NCBI GenBank assembly: GCA_016926805.1
Contig: JAFGNV010000013.1
Location: forward strand, 1-38,380
DNA length: 38,380 nucleotides
Direction of reading: 5' to 3'
From: Anaerolineae bacterium
Lineage (GTDB): Bacteria > Chloroflexota > Anaerolineae > 4572-78 > J111
The translations under genes were made by a program, and so were the position numbers. The notes beneath the pieces were generated by a model. The model saw only the letters and a program-made list of their open reading frames with translations. It was not told the DNA's origin and made no database searches. Shown here piece by piece: positions 7,495-16,683 of this stretch (position 1 is its first letter; each line of letters opens with the position of its first letter).

Positions 7495-8865
7495 TCAGGT
7501 CTCTTTGTGGTAGATAATTTCTCTAATAGACAACATCTCCCGCCGGAGTTTGTTGTCCTGCTCAATTTGCGAGGCTATTTTTTCCCAGCCGTGCATCACC
7601 GTGGTGTGATCACGTCCGCCCAAGGCTTCGCCGATTTGTAGTAATGAAGCCCCGGTCTCCTCGCGGGCCAGGTACATTGCCATTTGGCGAGCGGCAGCCA
7701 CGTCTTTGCTCCGACCCCGACCCGTCAGCAGGTCGGTATCCATCTGATAGAATTTGGCAACGGCGGAGATGATTTGACCCAAGGTCAATTCAGCTTGCCG
7801 GGAGACAATGTCTTGCAAGGCTACGTTGGCCAGTTCCAAACTGATCGGCTGGCGCATCATGGCGGCATGGGCTATCACCTTGTTCAGCCCACCTTCCAGT
7901 TCTCGGATGTTACTCTGAGCGCGTCGAGCAATGAACTCCATCACATCATCAGGCACGGTTACGGTCTGGGAGTCGGCTTTGAACCGCAGAATAGCAATTC
8001 TGGTTTCCAGGTCGGGTGGTTGCACATCGGCCAGTAAACCCCACTCAAAACGGGAGCGAAGCCGATCTTCTAGGGTGGTGATGGCTTTGGGAGGCCGGTC
8101 GCTGGAAAGAACAATCTGTCCCCCCGACGAGTGCAGGGTGTTGAAGGTGTGAAAAAATTCTTCTTGAGTACTTTCCTTACCGGCGATAAATTGGATGTCG
8201 TCAATCAGGAGGAAATCGGCATTGCGATATTTTTCGCGGAATAATTCGGTGGACTGAGAGCGGATAGAGTTGATTAAATCGTTGGTGAAGGTTTCGGAGG
8301 TGGTATAGATAACGCTTTTGCCTTGGACTATGGCAAAATGAGCAATGGCTTGCAAGAGATGAGTTTTGCCCAAGCCCACACCACCATACAAGAACAGGGG
8401 ATTATAAGCGTCGGCCGGATTTTCGGCTACGGCTAACGAGGCGGCGTGGGCTAGGCGATTGGAGGCGCCCACAATAAACTGGTCAAATGTATATTTACGA
8501 TTTAACACTGGGCGCCCGTTTGAATGTTGAGCCTGCCCGTTCCCATTCCCGTTTGATGACCTCTCAGGGGGCGCAGGCTCTTCTGGCAATAATGGCAACG
8601 CTACTTGCTCGGCGCCGCCAATTGCGTCGACAATAAAACTGACCCCCATCGGACGACCGGTGATGTTTGTCACCGTCCGGTTGATGGTGGTCAATAAGCG
8701 GTTTTCTAGCCAATCTTTGGCAAAGTCATTTTGGGTGCCTATTACCAAGCGGTCTTCATCCTGTGACACGACATGCGTGTTCTTTACCCAAGTGTCAAAG
8801 GTTGCCCGAGTCATTTGGGTTTCGAGCTGACCTAACGCGGTTTGCCAGACCTGGTCTGCGTTCAT
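7495..8865 (-). CDS. dnaA: Chromosomal replication initiator protein DnaA
   Basis: DnaA binds TTATCCACA boxes, forms an ATP-dependent filament and opens oriC. From the ATG at 8865 the protein is 456 residues, a usual length. Domain I spans about 1-80, a poly-Asn/Gly linker (domain II) about 95-118, and the AAA+ domain III has Walker A GGVGLGKT (161-168) and Walker B LLIDDIQ (219-225). Domain IV ends with the DNA-binding signature GGRDHTTVMHG (416-426). The 8865 start is preferred because GGAG lies nine bases upstream and the N-terminus then matches the family; a TTG 57 bases earlier adds an unrelated extension. No dnaN, rpmH or gyrB is adjacent; the flanks are gene-free and box-bearing. Confidence 0.98.
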   Translation of the reverse strand: MNADQVWQTALGQLETQMTRATFDTWVKNTHVVSQDEDRLVIGTQNDFAKDWLENRLLTTINRTVTNITGRPMGVSFIVDAIGGAEQVALPLLPEEPAPPERSSNGNGNGQAQHSNGRPVLNRKYTFDQFIVGASNRLAHAASLAVAENPADAYNPLFLYGGVGLGKTHLLQAIAHFAIVQGKSVIYTTSETFTNDLINSIRSQSTELFREKYRNADFLLIDDIQFIAGKESTQEEFFHTFNTLHSSGGQIVLSSDRPPKAITTLEDRLRSRFEWGLLADVQPPDLETRIAILRFKADSQTVTVPDDVMEFIARRAQSNIRELEGGLNKVIAHAAMMRQPISLELANVALQDIVSRQAELTLGQIISAVAKFYQMDTDLLTGRGRSKDVAAARQMAMYLAREETGASLLQIGEALGGRDHTTVMHGWEKIASQIEQDNKLRREMLSIREIIYHKET

Positions 8866-9671
8866 ATTCCTTAACTCCAAAGATGTATTGATGGCTTTGT
8901 TGGCTCTAACGTAAGGCTCCAAAAATTCTTGTTAAAGACCAAACAATGAATTCTGCCTTAACTCCGGTTTGTTTAGAGAATAACAATCTCCCCCGAGAGT
9001 AAACATTTTTGGCTCGGTATCAATTGCAGGCTACTTTAAATAACAGCCAATATTTTGCTGGAAGAATGGTGTCTGACTGAATGAAGACTTTTCGAGAGGT
9101 TTCTAAACGCTAATTGAATTGCAAGCTCAATTGAAATAATGTAAAAAGATGATAACCTGAAATTGGATACTATTTGTCTAAGTCTACTTCTGCTGGTAGA
9201 GGAGGTTCTGACCTACGATGAACTTGCAAAAAAAGAACTGCCGAGCTAAGGATTATAGATAAAATTACTTCCACAAATCAAGTGAATCAAAGAAATATCG
9301 CGAGGAAACTCAACAAACTATTAAATACTTAGCCCAAAAGATTAAAATGACCCTACCCTTTGATTGTGGATTTACCAATCCCCATAGCGCGAATTTGGGG
9401 AGTAAGTAAGTCCTCACTCCAGTCGAATTGCATTGTACCAAACCTGTAATAACCTGGCAATACCCCTACCTTAAAAAAGATATTTCTTGAACCTTTTTTA
9501 AGAAATGTTATGGCGAGTCAAATTTAAGCTGTGGATAGAGTGTTGATAAACGGCTGAATCTTGCCGATAAGTATGGGGATAAATTGGGGACAAAAAATTA
9601 TGTTGACTGGCCCGGCGACTGACACTTTAGACGCAAAAAAGACAAGAACAATTATCTCTTTTATGAGCTTG
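8866..9671. other. Gene-free AT-rich stretch upstream of dnaA
   Basis: About 800 bases without a convincing gene. It should contain the dnaA promoter, which I could not place. Two weak DnaA-box-like sites occur on the minus strand: CTATCCACA (9538-9530) and TTATCCCCA (9582-9574). This stretch may be a second arm of a bipartite origin, but box density is far lower than on the other side of dnaA. No RNA gene was recognised. Confidence 0.5.
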
Positions 9672-9680
9672 TGATATAAT
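9672..9680 (+). promoter_or_regulatory. Extended -10 promoter of the DUF4015 gene
   Basis: TGATATAAT is a perfect extended -10 element; the -35 region is poor, as tolerated by extended -10 promoters. Transcription would start at about 9686-9688, only a few bases before the ATG at 9690, so the mRNA would be leaderless or nearly so. Confidence 0.6.
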
Positions 9681-9689
9681 TTCAACCTT

Positions 9690-12308
9690 ATGAAAAATCA
9701 TTTCTATCGCATCTCTATTCCCATCATTTTTTTGCTGTTATTGGCTTGTGTAGCCCTGGCCGGATATCTCCATTTTAGAGACAAAGTGCTTATGGTGACG
9801 GTCCTCGATCGCCAGACCGGCCAGCCAATACAGCAGGCCATTATTGAAGTCAACCACGTGCCGGTGGCCCGGGCTGCCGACACCCCTGATCGTGTTTCTG
9901 GGCCGGTAAAAATCGAACTTGCCGGTAATTCATTGGGCTTTGTGCCCCGGGTCCATTTGCGAGCCAGTGCCCCCGCCTATTTGCCCAATGAGGTTTCCCG
10001 GTTTGTGCCTTGGTGGCAGAAACAGACAGATATTGTCATCGGCCTGGACCCTACCCAAATAATTGGTCGGGTTGTGGATGCCACAACCGGCGATCCCCTG
10101 GTCGCTTCTATTGCTGTAACCGATGGCCAACCTTCATCAAACATAGTCCCATCTTTTGAAACCAATCCTGAAGGGTATTTTGAGATTTTTCGCTTACAAC
10201 CGCCGGTTACGTTGCAGGTTAAAGTGGCGGGATATAAACCCTGGCAGACCCAACTGGAAACTGACTCGCTTTATGCCAACCCGGCCTCGCTAAACATCAA
10301 TCTTGTTTCCCAGGATTTGCTTGGCCAGGTAACCGACGCCCGGACCAACACGGCGCTGCCCGCTACAGTCTATATCTCTGACAACCGCCCAGATGAGTCG
10401 CCCAAAATGATAAAAGCCGATGAGAATGGCCATTTTGAGGCTACTCGTTTGGAACCGCCGGTTATAATGCGAGTTGAAGCGCCGGGCTATGAGACGTGGC
10501 AAACCGAACTGACCACCTGGGAGCAGGTGGCGGACAATGCTTTTTATCAGGTGGTGGTCAACCTTGAACCCCACCCAACCCGGGGGGTGCTGCGGGCTGC
10601 CGATACCAATGAGCCGCTGACCGGACTGACCCTCTCCGCCGGTTCGGGTGAGTACCAGCAAACCATCACCACGGATGTTGCCGGATGGTTTGAACTCATC
10701 CGCCTGCGGCCTGGCGACCTGATAACCGTTCAGTCCACAGGAGGCTATCTCCCGCTAGAGATTGTTTTTAATAATGAAGTTGAACTCAACTTGGCGCTTC
10801 AACCGCGCCAGACAACGATCCTGGTACAGGATAGTTTTACCCGTCGTCCGGCAGCAGGGGTCAACGTGACCTTTGACCAGGCTCAGACCGTTACCACTGA
10901 TGCCCACGGACAGGCTATTTTTTCCCGCATTCCGGCCTCCGGACAAATCTCAATCGTCCAACCTGGCTACCGGTCGGTCACGGTAGACTACCAGGATGAT
11001 GATTTCGTCAATATCGTCCTGGTGCCTTCTTCCCTGCAGGGCATAGTGCGTGGTGGTGATACAAGTCAACCGCTGCCACAGGCAACTATATATCTGGGTG
11101 ATACTATTCTGCGGGCCGACGACCAGGGTCATTTTGTACTTAACTTACCGCCCATGCCTACCCAGCTAATGGTTAAAAGCGCCGGGTATCATCGGGGCTA
11201 CGCTCAACTGGACCAAACTGCTGTGTTGACCGATGGTATACCACCCTTCTCCGGCGTGGAGGGACGCTGGCTGATCACAACCCCCTGTGTGGAGCAGGCG
11301 GCTCAACCTGGACCACCCTGTCTGGATTTTGTTTTGGAGCCGTTCCAGGTGAAGGCCATTTATGTGCCCTTTCACTATCTGCGCAGCCGGGAAGCCATGC
11401 TGCGCTATCTGGATTTCATCCAGGCCACGGAACTCAATGCCCTAGTGGTGGACGTGAAGGGTGACTTTGGTTTTATTGGTTGGCCAAGCCAGGTAGAACT
11501 GGTCGAAACCATTGGCGCCGATGAATGGTGGACCAACACCTGGATGCCTTTGGATGAGTTGGTAGCTGAAGCCAAAAGGCGCAATATCTACACCGTTGCC
11601 CGCTTGGTTGTATTTAAGGATGATCCTCTGGCGCATGGCAAACCTGAACTGGCTGCCGTGCGTGAGGATGGTACAGTGTGGATTGATGGCGAAGAGTTGG
11701 GCTGGGCCAATCCCTTTAAAGAAGAGGTGTGGGATTACAATATTGCCCTGGCTCAAGAAGTGGCCGCTTGTGGCTTTGACGAACTCAACTTTGACTATAT
11801 CCGTTTCCCCTCCGATGGTGACGTGGGGGCCATTGTGTACGAGGAAGAAAACACTCTGGAAACCCGCACCGCGACCATCCGTGAATTTATGCGGCGATTG
11901 ACCGATGCCCTGCGTCCATACGGCGTCTTTGTCTCTGCCGACGTGTTTGGCCTGACCCTTTGGGTAAAACCCGAAAGCGATATGAAGATTGGCCAACGGG
12001 TGATGGATATTGCTCCTTTTGTGGATTACCTGGCCCCTATGGTTTACCCTTCCACCTTTATCCCCGGTAACCTGGGTTACGATAATCCCTCTGCCGAGCC
12101 GTATGGTATTGTCTACCGCAGCCAGTTTCAGGCTGAAGAACGGGTGCCGCCTTACGTCAAGGTGCGTCCCTGGCTGCAAGGTTACTGGTATTCGCTGGAA
12201 GAAATGCGGCTGCTGAAACAGGGGGCCATCGATGCAAATTCCACCGGCTGGTCGTGGTGGAATGCCGGGGGCAAATATGATCCTGATTTGTTTGAGCCTG
12301 CCGAGTAA
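9690..12308 (+). CDS. Membrane-anchored protein with carboxypeptidase-like repeats and a DUF4015 glycosidase-like domain
   Basis: This 872-residue protein starts with an uncleaved-looking signal anchor (hydrophobic residues about 8-27). Residues about 35-530 hold several repeats of the carboxypeptidase regulatory-like/PEGA type, each with a core such as TGQPIQQAIIEV or TNTALPATVYIS and ending in a GHFEATRLEPPV-like strand. These are beta-sandwich modules common in exported proteins. Residues about 548-868 match DUF4015, a TIM-barrel related to glycoside hydrolases: NALVVDVKGDFG, GFDELNFDYIRFPSDG, FVSADVFGLTLW, DYLAPMVYPS and GWSWWNAGG. The Asp/Glu-rich strands fit a glycosidase site, but the substrate is unknown. 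There is no Shine-Dalgarno sequence before the ATG, and the -10 box lies nine bases upstream of it. Confidence 0.87.
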   Translation: MKNHFYRISIPIIFLLLLACVALAGYLHFRDKVLMVTVLDRQTGQPIQQAIIEVNHVPVARAADTPDRVSGPVKIELAGNSLGFVPRVHLRASAPAYLPNEVSRFVPWWQKQTDIVIGLDPTQIIGRVVDATTGDPLVASIAVTDGQPSSNIVPSFETNPEGYFEIFRLQPPVTLQVKVAGYKPWQTQLETDSLYANPASLNINLVSQDLLGQVTDARTNTALPATVYISDNRPDESPKMIKADENGHFEATRLEPPVIMRVEAPGYETWQTELTTWEQVADNAFYQVVVNLEPHPTRGVLRAADTNEPLTGLTLSAGSGEYQQTITTDVAGWFELIRLRPGDLITVQSTGGYLPLEIVFNNEVELNLALQPRQTTILVQDSFTRRPAAGVNVTFDQAQTVTTDAHGQAIFSRIPASGQISIVQPGYRSVTVDYQDDDFVNIVLVPSSLQGIVRGGDTSQPLPQATIYLGDTILRADDQGHFVLNLPPMPTQLMVKSAGYHRGYAQLDQTAVLTDGIPPFSGVEGRWLITTPCVEQAAQPGPPCLDFVLEPFQVKAIYVPFHYLRSREAMLRYLDFIQATELNALVVDVKGDFGFIGWPSQVELVETIGADEWWTNTWMPLDELVAEAKRRNIYTVARLVVFKDDPLAHGKPELAAVREDGTVWIDGEELGWANPFKEEVWDYNIALAQEVAACGFDELNFDYIRFPSDGDVGAIVYEEENTLETRTATIREFMRRLTDALRPYGVFVSADVFGLTLWVKPESDMKIGQRVMDIAPFVDYLAPMVYPSTFIPGNLGYDNPSAEPYGIVYRSQFQAEERVPPYVKVRPWLQGYWYSLEEMRLLKQGAIDANSTGWSWWNAGGKYDPDLFEPAE

Positions 12309-12347
12309 ACAAGTTGGTGATTGCCCACATCTCATTCCGAGGGCTCC

Positions 12348-12395
12348 AGACCCTAAAGGTGTGCGAACTTTGTTCGCCTGAGACCTTTAGGGTCT
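12348..12395. repeat. Two-tier palindromic element
   Basis: Outer arms of 13 bases (12348-12360 and 12383-12395, AGACCCTAAAGGT) pair perfectly, and inside them GCGAAC/GTTCGC (12363-12368 and 12372-12377) forms a second stem with a three-base loop. There is no T tract, so it looks more like a dispersed REP-type element than a terminator. It lies 39 bases after the DUF4015 gene. Confidence 0.7.
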
Positions 12396-12434
12396 TCAAT
12401 CCCTACAATGTGCACGCCACCAAAAACCAAGATA

Positions 12435-12463
12435 GTGACGTGCTTCATAGTTTGTGGTATACT
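12435..12463 (+). promoter_or_regulatory. Promoter of the FIST protein gene
   Basis: GTGACG (12435-12440), a 17-base spacer and TATACT (12458-12463) are preceded by the extended element TGG. The predicted start is near 12470, leaving a leader of about 95 bases. Confidence 0.6.
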
Positions 12464-12565
12464 ATTTTTGAGTGTTTTGACTCTATCAATGAACCACGAA
12501 AAACCTAAAGAGGCAAAAGGTTTTTGTAACCATTACAACTTTTGGGTACAAACGGAGATATCGCA

Positions 12566-13888
12566 ATGGCAGGTCAGATAAAAAATATGTTAGACCAGAT
12601 TATTGAAACCCGGTCCCAGGGTGATCCCTTTCTAGCGCTAACGACAAAGACCAAATTGGCTTTGAAGGGTGTCAATCCTGAAAAGTATGATTATGATTCC
12701 CAAGATAACCCTTGGGTTATCAACCAAGTGCGACGCATCGCCCAAGAACTGGGTGTGCCGCTCCTAAATATAGCGGAAGATATGGCCATCAAACCTGTAT
12801 ATTCTATGGAATCATCCCCGGCAAAAAATGCGGCCGATCTGGCCGCCCAATTATCAGGCCTCTCTCCCAAGTTCATTCTGTTTTTTGCCTCATCGAATTT
12901 TGACCCGGCGGCGCTGGCGGCGGCGATGCAAAAGCAGTTCCCCACGGCGAAGATTATGGGCTGTACTACCGCTGGCGAACTTGTCAACGACAAAGTGCTC
13001 AGAAATTCAGTGGTGGCGATGGCGTTTAGCGCCGAAGCCCTGGAAGATGTCGCGATTGGGGTGGTGCATAACCTCAAAACCGAAAACCAGGTTCCGCAAG
13101 TATTTGCAGCCTTTGAAGAGCATACCGGGCAAAAGATGATAGACCTTGACGTTAAGCAGTATGTCGGCCTTATCCTCATAGACGGCCTGAGCGGCGGTGA
13201 GGAAAAGGTGATGGACAAGATTGGCGATCTGACCAATATTCTCTTTGTAGGTGGATCGGCCGCAGATGATATGAAACTCCAAACCACTTATGTTTTTGCT
13301 AACGGAAAGGCCTACACCAACGCAGCGGTATTAGCCCTCTTAAAACCCAAAACCGGCTTTGAGGTGGTTAAAACCCAGAGTTTTTGTGCTACGAAAAAGT
13401 TACTCAAAGCCACACGGGTGAATGAGGCCGAACGGATTGTGTATGAATTTGACGGCAAGCCGGCTCGCGAGGCCTACGCCAGTGCCGTTGAGTTGCCGGT
13501 GGAGCAAGCCAGCAGCAAGTTTATGGATCAACCATTTGGGTTGATGGTAGAGGAAGAACCTTATGTGCGCGGTCTTAGGGAGTTCCAAGATGATGCCCTG
13601 GTGTTTTTCTGCAACATCAAGGAAGGGATGGAACTTAGTTTGCTCCAACCTACAAATATCGTTGAGGATACCCGGGCGGTCATCCAGGCCAAGAAGGAAA
13701 AACTGGGCCGAATTTCTGGCTTGATCCACTTTAACTGTTGCTTCCGGGCCCTCCAATTAGAACAGTGGGGACAATGGGAGGAGTACGGGAAAATCTTTGC
13801 CGATATTCCTACGGTTGGGTTCTCCACTTATGGCGAGCAATACCTGGGACATATCAACCAGACTTCCACGATGTTGCTCTTTACTTGA
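12566..13888 (+). CDS. FIST domain sensory protein
   Basis: This 440-residue soluble protein matches the FIST N plus FIST C architecture, a proposed small-ligand (possibly amino-acid) sensing module in signal transduction. The N part includes FILFFASSNFDPAALAAAM, the IMGCTTAGELVNDK segment and LILIDGLSGGEEKVMDKIG followed by LFVGGSAADDMK. The C part includes the YEFDGKPAREAY region and the closing GLIHFNCCFRALQLE...GFSTYGEQYLGHINQTSTMLLF, typical of the family end. I chose the ATG at 12566 because GGAG lies eight bases upstream; an upstream in-frame TTG (12542) lacks this. The protein here stands alone, with no fused kinase or cyclase and none beside it. Confidence 0.92.
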   Translation: MAGQIKNMLDQIIETRSQGDPFLALTTKTKLALKGVNPEKYDYDSQDNPWVINQVRRIAQELGVPLLNIAEDMAIKPVYSMESSPAKNAADLAAQLSGLSPKFILFFASSNFDPAALAAAMQKQFPTAKIMGCTTAGELVNDKVLRNSVVAMAFSAEALEDVAIGVVHNLKTENQVPQVFAAFEEHTGQKMIDLDVKQYVGLILIDGLSGGEEKVMDKIGDLTNILFVGGSAADDMKLQTTYVFANGKAYTNAAVLALLKPKTGFEVVKTQSFCATKKLLKATRVNEAERIVYEFDGKPAREAYASAVELPVEQASSKFMDQPFGLMVEEEPYVRGLREFQDDALVFFCNIKEGMELSLLQPTNIVEDTRAVIQAKKEKLGRISGLIHFNCCFRALQLEQWGQWEEYGKIFADIPTVGFSTYGEQYLGHINQTSTMLLFT

Positions 13889-13897
13889 GTTAAATTG

Positions 13898-14028
13898 TAA
13901 CTACTCCAGGCAAGACACCCGGTTTTTACCCTGGAGAGCCTGTTTGGTAGCAAAAATTCAGCATCAAGCGCTGACTTTTTGCTACCAAACAGGCTCTCCA
14001 GGGTAAAAACCGGGTGTCTGAGTAGTTA
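13898..14028. repeat. Long perfect inverted repeat (44-bp arms) between convergent genes
   Basis: Arms 13913-13956 and 13976-14019 are perfect reverse complements over 44 bases. The 19-base centre continues the stem with TCAGC/GCTGA (13958-13962 and 13970-13974). Outside, TAACTACTC (13898-13906) pairs with GAGTAGTTA (14020-14028) after a six-base bulge on the left only. It fills nearly the whole gap between the FIST gene and lon. It could stop transcription from both sides, but it is far longer than an ordinary terminator and has no T tract after the stem. Confidence 0.9.
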
Positions 14029-14039
14029 AGGATTTGGTT

Positions 14040-16544
14040 CTAATTCAAGGCCATTTCCACCGACGGTATCTCAACCGCTTCCTCAAAGGCGTCATCCAGC
14101 GAAACAGCCGGACTGAGCGCGTGTTCCAGCACTTCTTCCAGAAATTCGACGGTATAGAAAGTCATGTCTTTGCGGACATCTTCGGGCACGTCGTCCAGGT
14201 CGGCTTCGTTGCGTTTGGGGAAAATAACGGTCTTTAGCCCAACCCGGTGAGCGGCCAGAATTTTTTGCTTAAGTCCCCCAATGGGTAAAACCTGCCCTTG
14301 CAAGCTAATTTCCCCGGTCATTCCAACTTCAGAGCGCACCGGCCGTTCCGTAAGTAACGATACCAATGCTGTTACCATCGTCACCCCCGCCGAGGGGCCA
14401 TCTTTGGGAATGGCTCCCGCCGGAACGTGCAGGTGAATGTCAACATTGTTGAACTTTTCCGAGTCGATGTTCAGTTCATGGGCATGGGCGCGGATATAGC
14501 TCCGGGCAATCTGGGCGCTCTCTTTCATCACGTCGCCCAACTGGCCGGTCAACGTGAGTTGGTCTTTGCCGGGCATGCATGCCGCCTCAACAAAGAGAAC
14601 ATCGCCGCCGATAGGCGTAACGGCCAGACCGGTCGCAACCCCCGCTTTTTCCGTACGGATGGCCGCCTCAAAGAGGAATTTTGGTTTACCCAGAAATTCG
14701 CGAACCTCGTCAGGGCCAATGATTATCGATTGCACTTCATCTGTTTTTTCTTCATCCTGAATAACCAATTCGCCACTGGTTAGCTTGGTGGCAACCTTGC
14801 GGGAAATCCGACCAATTTCTCGTTCCAGGCTGCGCACGCCTGCCTCGCGGGTGTGGTCGCGAATGATTTGTCGCAGACCTTCTTCGGTATACTGAATTTC
14901 GTTTTCAAGCAGGCCGTTGGCTTTGATCTGGCGCGGCACCAGGTAGTTTTTGGCGATCTCGATTTTTTCGTATTCGGTGTAACCGTCGAGCCTGATAATC
15001 TCCATCCGGTCGCGTAGGGGCGGCGGAATGGTGTCTAGCGTATTGGCCGTAGCAATAAACATCACCTGGCTCAGGTCGAAATCAACATCCAGATAGTGGT
15101 CGCGAAAGGCATAGTTTTGCTGCGGGTCCAGCACCTCCAACAGGGCGCTGCTGGGATCGCCGCGCCAGTCGGCGCCAATTTTGTCAACCTCGTCTAGCAT
15201 AAAAACGGGATTACGCGTTTTTACCCGTTTGATGGCCTGGATAATCCGGCCCGGCATCGCCCCAATGTAGGTGCGCCGATGACCACGGATTTCGGCCTCG
15301 TCGCGGACGCCGCCCAGACTCATTCGGGTGAATTCACGGCCCAAAGCGCGGGCAATACTCCGGCCCAGACTGGTTTTACCAACACCCGGCGGACCCACAA
15401 AGAGCAGGATCGAGCCGCCAGCCCGGTCCTGCTCCCGGCCCGGCTCGATTGGTTCGTCATCCATTTTGCGTTCCAGGCGCAATTTGCGCACGGCCAGATA
15501 TTCCAAAATGCGTTCTTTCACGTCTTTAATGTCGTAATGGTCGGTATCCAGCACTTCACGGGCATGGACAATGTCCAGATTGTCTTTGGTCAGATTGCTC
15601 CACGGCAGTTCGACCATCCAATCGAGGTAAGCCTGAATCACGCCGTATTCGGCGGATTGCGGCTGCAATTTCTCCATACGACTTAATTCGCGCAGCGCCT
15701 CTTTTTCTGCTTCTTCGGGCATGCCGGCCGCTTCTATTTTTTGCCGATATTCGGTAAAAATAGCCTGTTCGTCTTCTTCTCCCAATTCTTTTTGGATGGC
15801 CTTAAGTTGCTGGCGCAGGTAAAACTCGCGTTGGGTTTTGTCCAGTTCTTCTTGTGTTTCTGACCGAATCCGCTGGCCGATTTCCAGGACTTCAAGCTCG
15901 TGGTTCATCAACCGCACCAGAAGCGCCATTTTATCGCGCAGGGAGTCTTCAATTAAAACATTCAGCCGGTCCTGAAAATCCATCCGCATGTTCGAGGCAA
16001 TGGTGTAAACAATGATGCGCGAATCTTCCACCTGGTCCAGAAATTCGGTGATTTCGTTGGGTATCGAAGGCATATACTGGATGATGGTGCTTGAGAGTTC
16101 CAGAATACGCCGGCGCAGGGCCTCAATTTCCATTTCCTGACCATCTTCAATAATGTCTGGCTCTATCGAGATTTTGGCAGTCAGGAAAGGATCGGTTTGT
16201 TTCCAGGTGTCAATTTTAAAGCGTTCGACACCTTGCACAATTACTTGTAAGGTATCTTTTTCACTCCGGACAACGCGGTGAATCCGGGCGACGACGCCCG
16301 TTTGGTACAATTGGTCTGGCCCGGGTTCGTCAACCTCAGGTTCTCTGGACACCACCAGCCCAATCAGGCTGTCGTTTTTTACCGCCGATTTTATCAACTT
16401 GGTTGAGCGCGGCACGCCAATGCTCAGGGGCATAATAATAAACGGAAAGGCCACTGTCCCTCGCAGCGGCAGGATCGGAAGTTCTGCGGGGAGTGCATCT
16501 TTTAGCTCAAGTTGACTGGTCACATCGTCAAATAGATTAAACAT
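14040..16544 (-). CDS. lon: ATP-dependent protease Lon
   Basis: Lon is a homo-hexameric AAA+ serine protease that degrades damaged and regulatory proteins in the cytoplasm. The 834-residue length is normal. The LonN substrate domain starts at about residue 20 (LPILPLRGTVAFP), a coiled-coil stretch with LRQQLKAIQKELGE follows, and the AAA+ module carries Walker A GPPGVGKTS near 385 and Walker B FMLDEVDKIG. The peptidase domain has the catalytic serine in KDGPSAGVTMV (about 717) and the lysine in GGLKQKILAAHR (about 760). AAAGGAG precedes the ATG. It lies 139 bases downstream of ychF on the same strand. No CIRCE operator was seen. Confidence 0.98.
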   Translation of the reverse strand: MFNLFDDVTSQLELKDALPAELPILPLRGTVAFPFIIMPLSIGVPRSTKLIKSAVKNDSLIGLVVSREPEVDEPGPDQLYQTGVVARIHRVVRSEKDTLQVIVQGVERFKIDTWKQTDPFLTAKISIEPDIIEDGQEMEIEALRRRILELSSTIIQYMPSIPNEITEFLDQVEDSRIIVYTIASNMRMDFQDRLNVLIEDSLRDKMALLVRLMNHELEVLEIGQRIRSETQEELDKTQREFYLRQQLKAIQKELGEEDEQAIFTEYRQKIEAAGMPEEAEKEALRELSRMEKLQPQSAEYGVIQAYLDWMVELPWSNLTKDNLDIVHAREVLDTDHYDIKDVKERILEYLAVRKLRLERKMDDEPIEPGREQDRAGGSILLFVGPPGVGKTSLGRSIARALGREFTRMSLGGVRDEAEIRGHRRTYIGAMPGRIIQAIKRVKTRNPVFMLDEVDKIGADWRGDPSSALLEVLDPQQNYAFRDHYLDVDFDLSQVMFIATANTLDTIPPPLRDRMEIIRLDGYTEYEKIEIAKNYLVPRQIKANGLLENEIQYTEEGLRQIIRDHTREAGVRSLEREIGRISRKVATKLTSGELVIQDEEKTDEVQSIIIGPDEVREFLGKPKFLFEAAIRTEKAGVATGLAVTPIGGDVLFVEAACMPGKDQLTLTGQLGDVMKESAQIARSYIRAHAHELNIDSEKFNNVDIHLHVPAGAIPKDGPSAGVTMVTALVSLLTERPVRSEVGMTGEISLQGQVLPIGGLKQKILAAHRVGLKTVIFPKRNEADLDDVPEDVRKDMTFYTVEFLEEVLEHALSPAVSLDDAFEEAVEIPSVEMALN

Positions 16545-16633
16545 TTATTACTCCTTTAAGGTGAGACACAACCCTCCTGGCAAACTTGTCTGTAATCTGT
16601 TCCTTATCTCCACAACTCTAGTCTTGTCTGATT

Positions 16634-16639
16634 ATTATA
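16634..16639 (-). promoter_or_regulatory. Candidate -10 box upstream of lon
   Basis: A perfect TATAAT is read on the minus strand about 90 bases before the lon start, with only a poor -35 at the right distance. lon may instead be read from the ychF promoter. Confidence 0.35.
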
Positions 16640-16683
16640 CTTGTTCACTATTAGATTTGTGTTAGAGGTTCTTTTAAGAAATC

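Noticed and set aside
11442..12335. 297-codon open frame on the minus strand opposite the DUF4015 domain
   Set aside because: It is antisense to a well-supported conserved domain and has no family features.
13898..14028. Ordinary bidirectional terminator
   Set aside because: The stem is far too long and lacks a T tract after it, so I recorded it as an inverted repeat instead.
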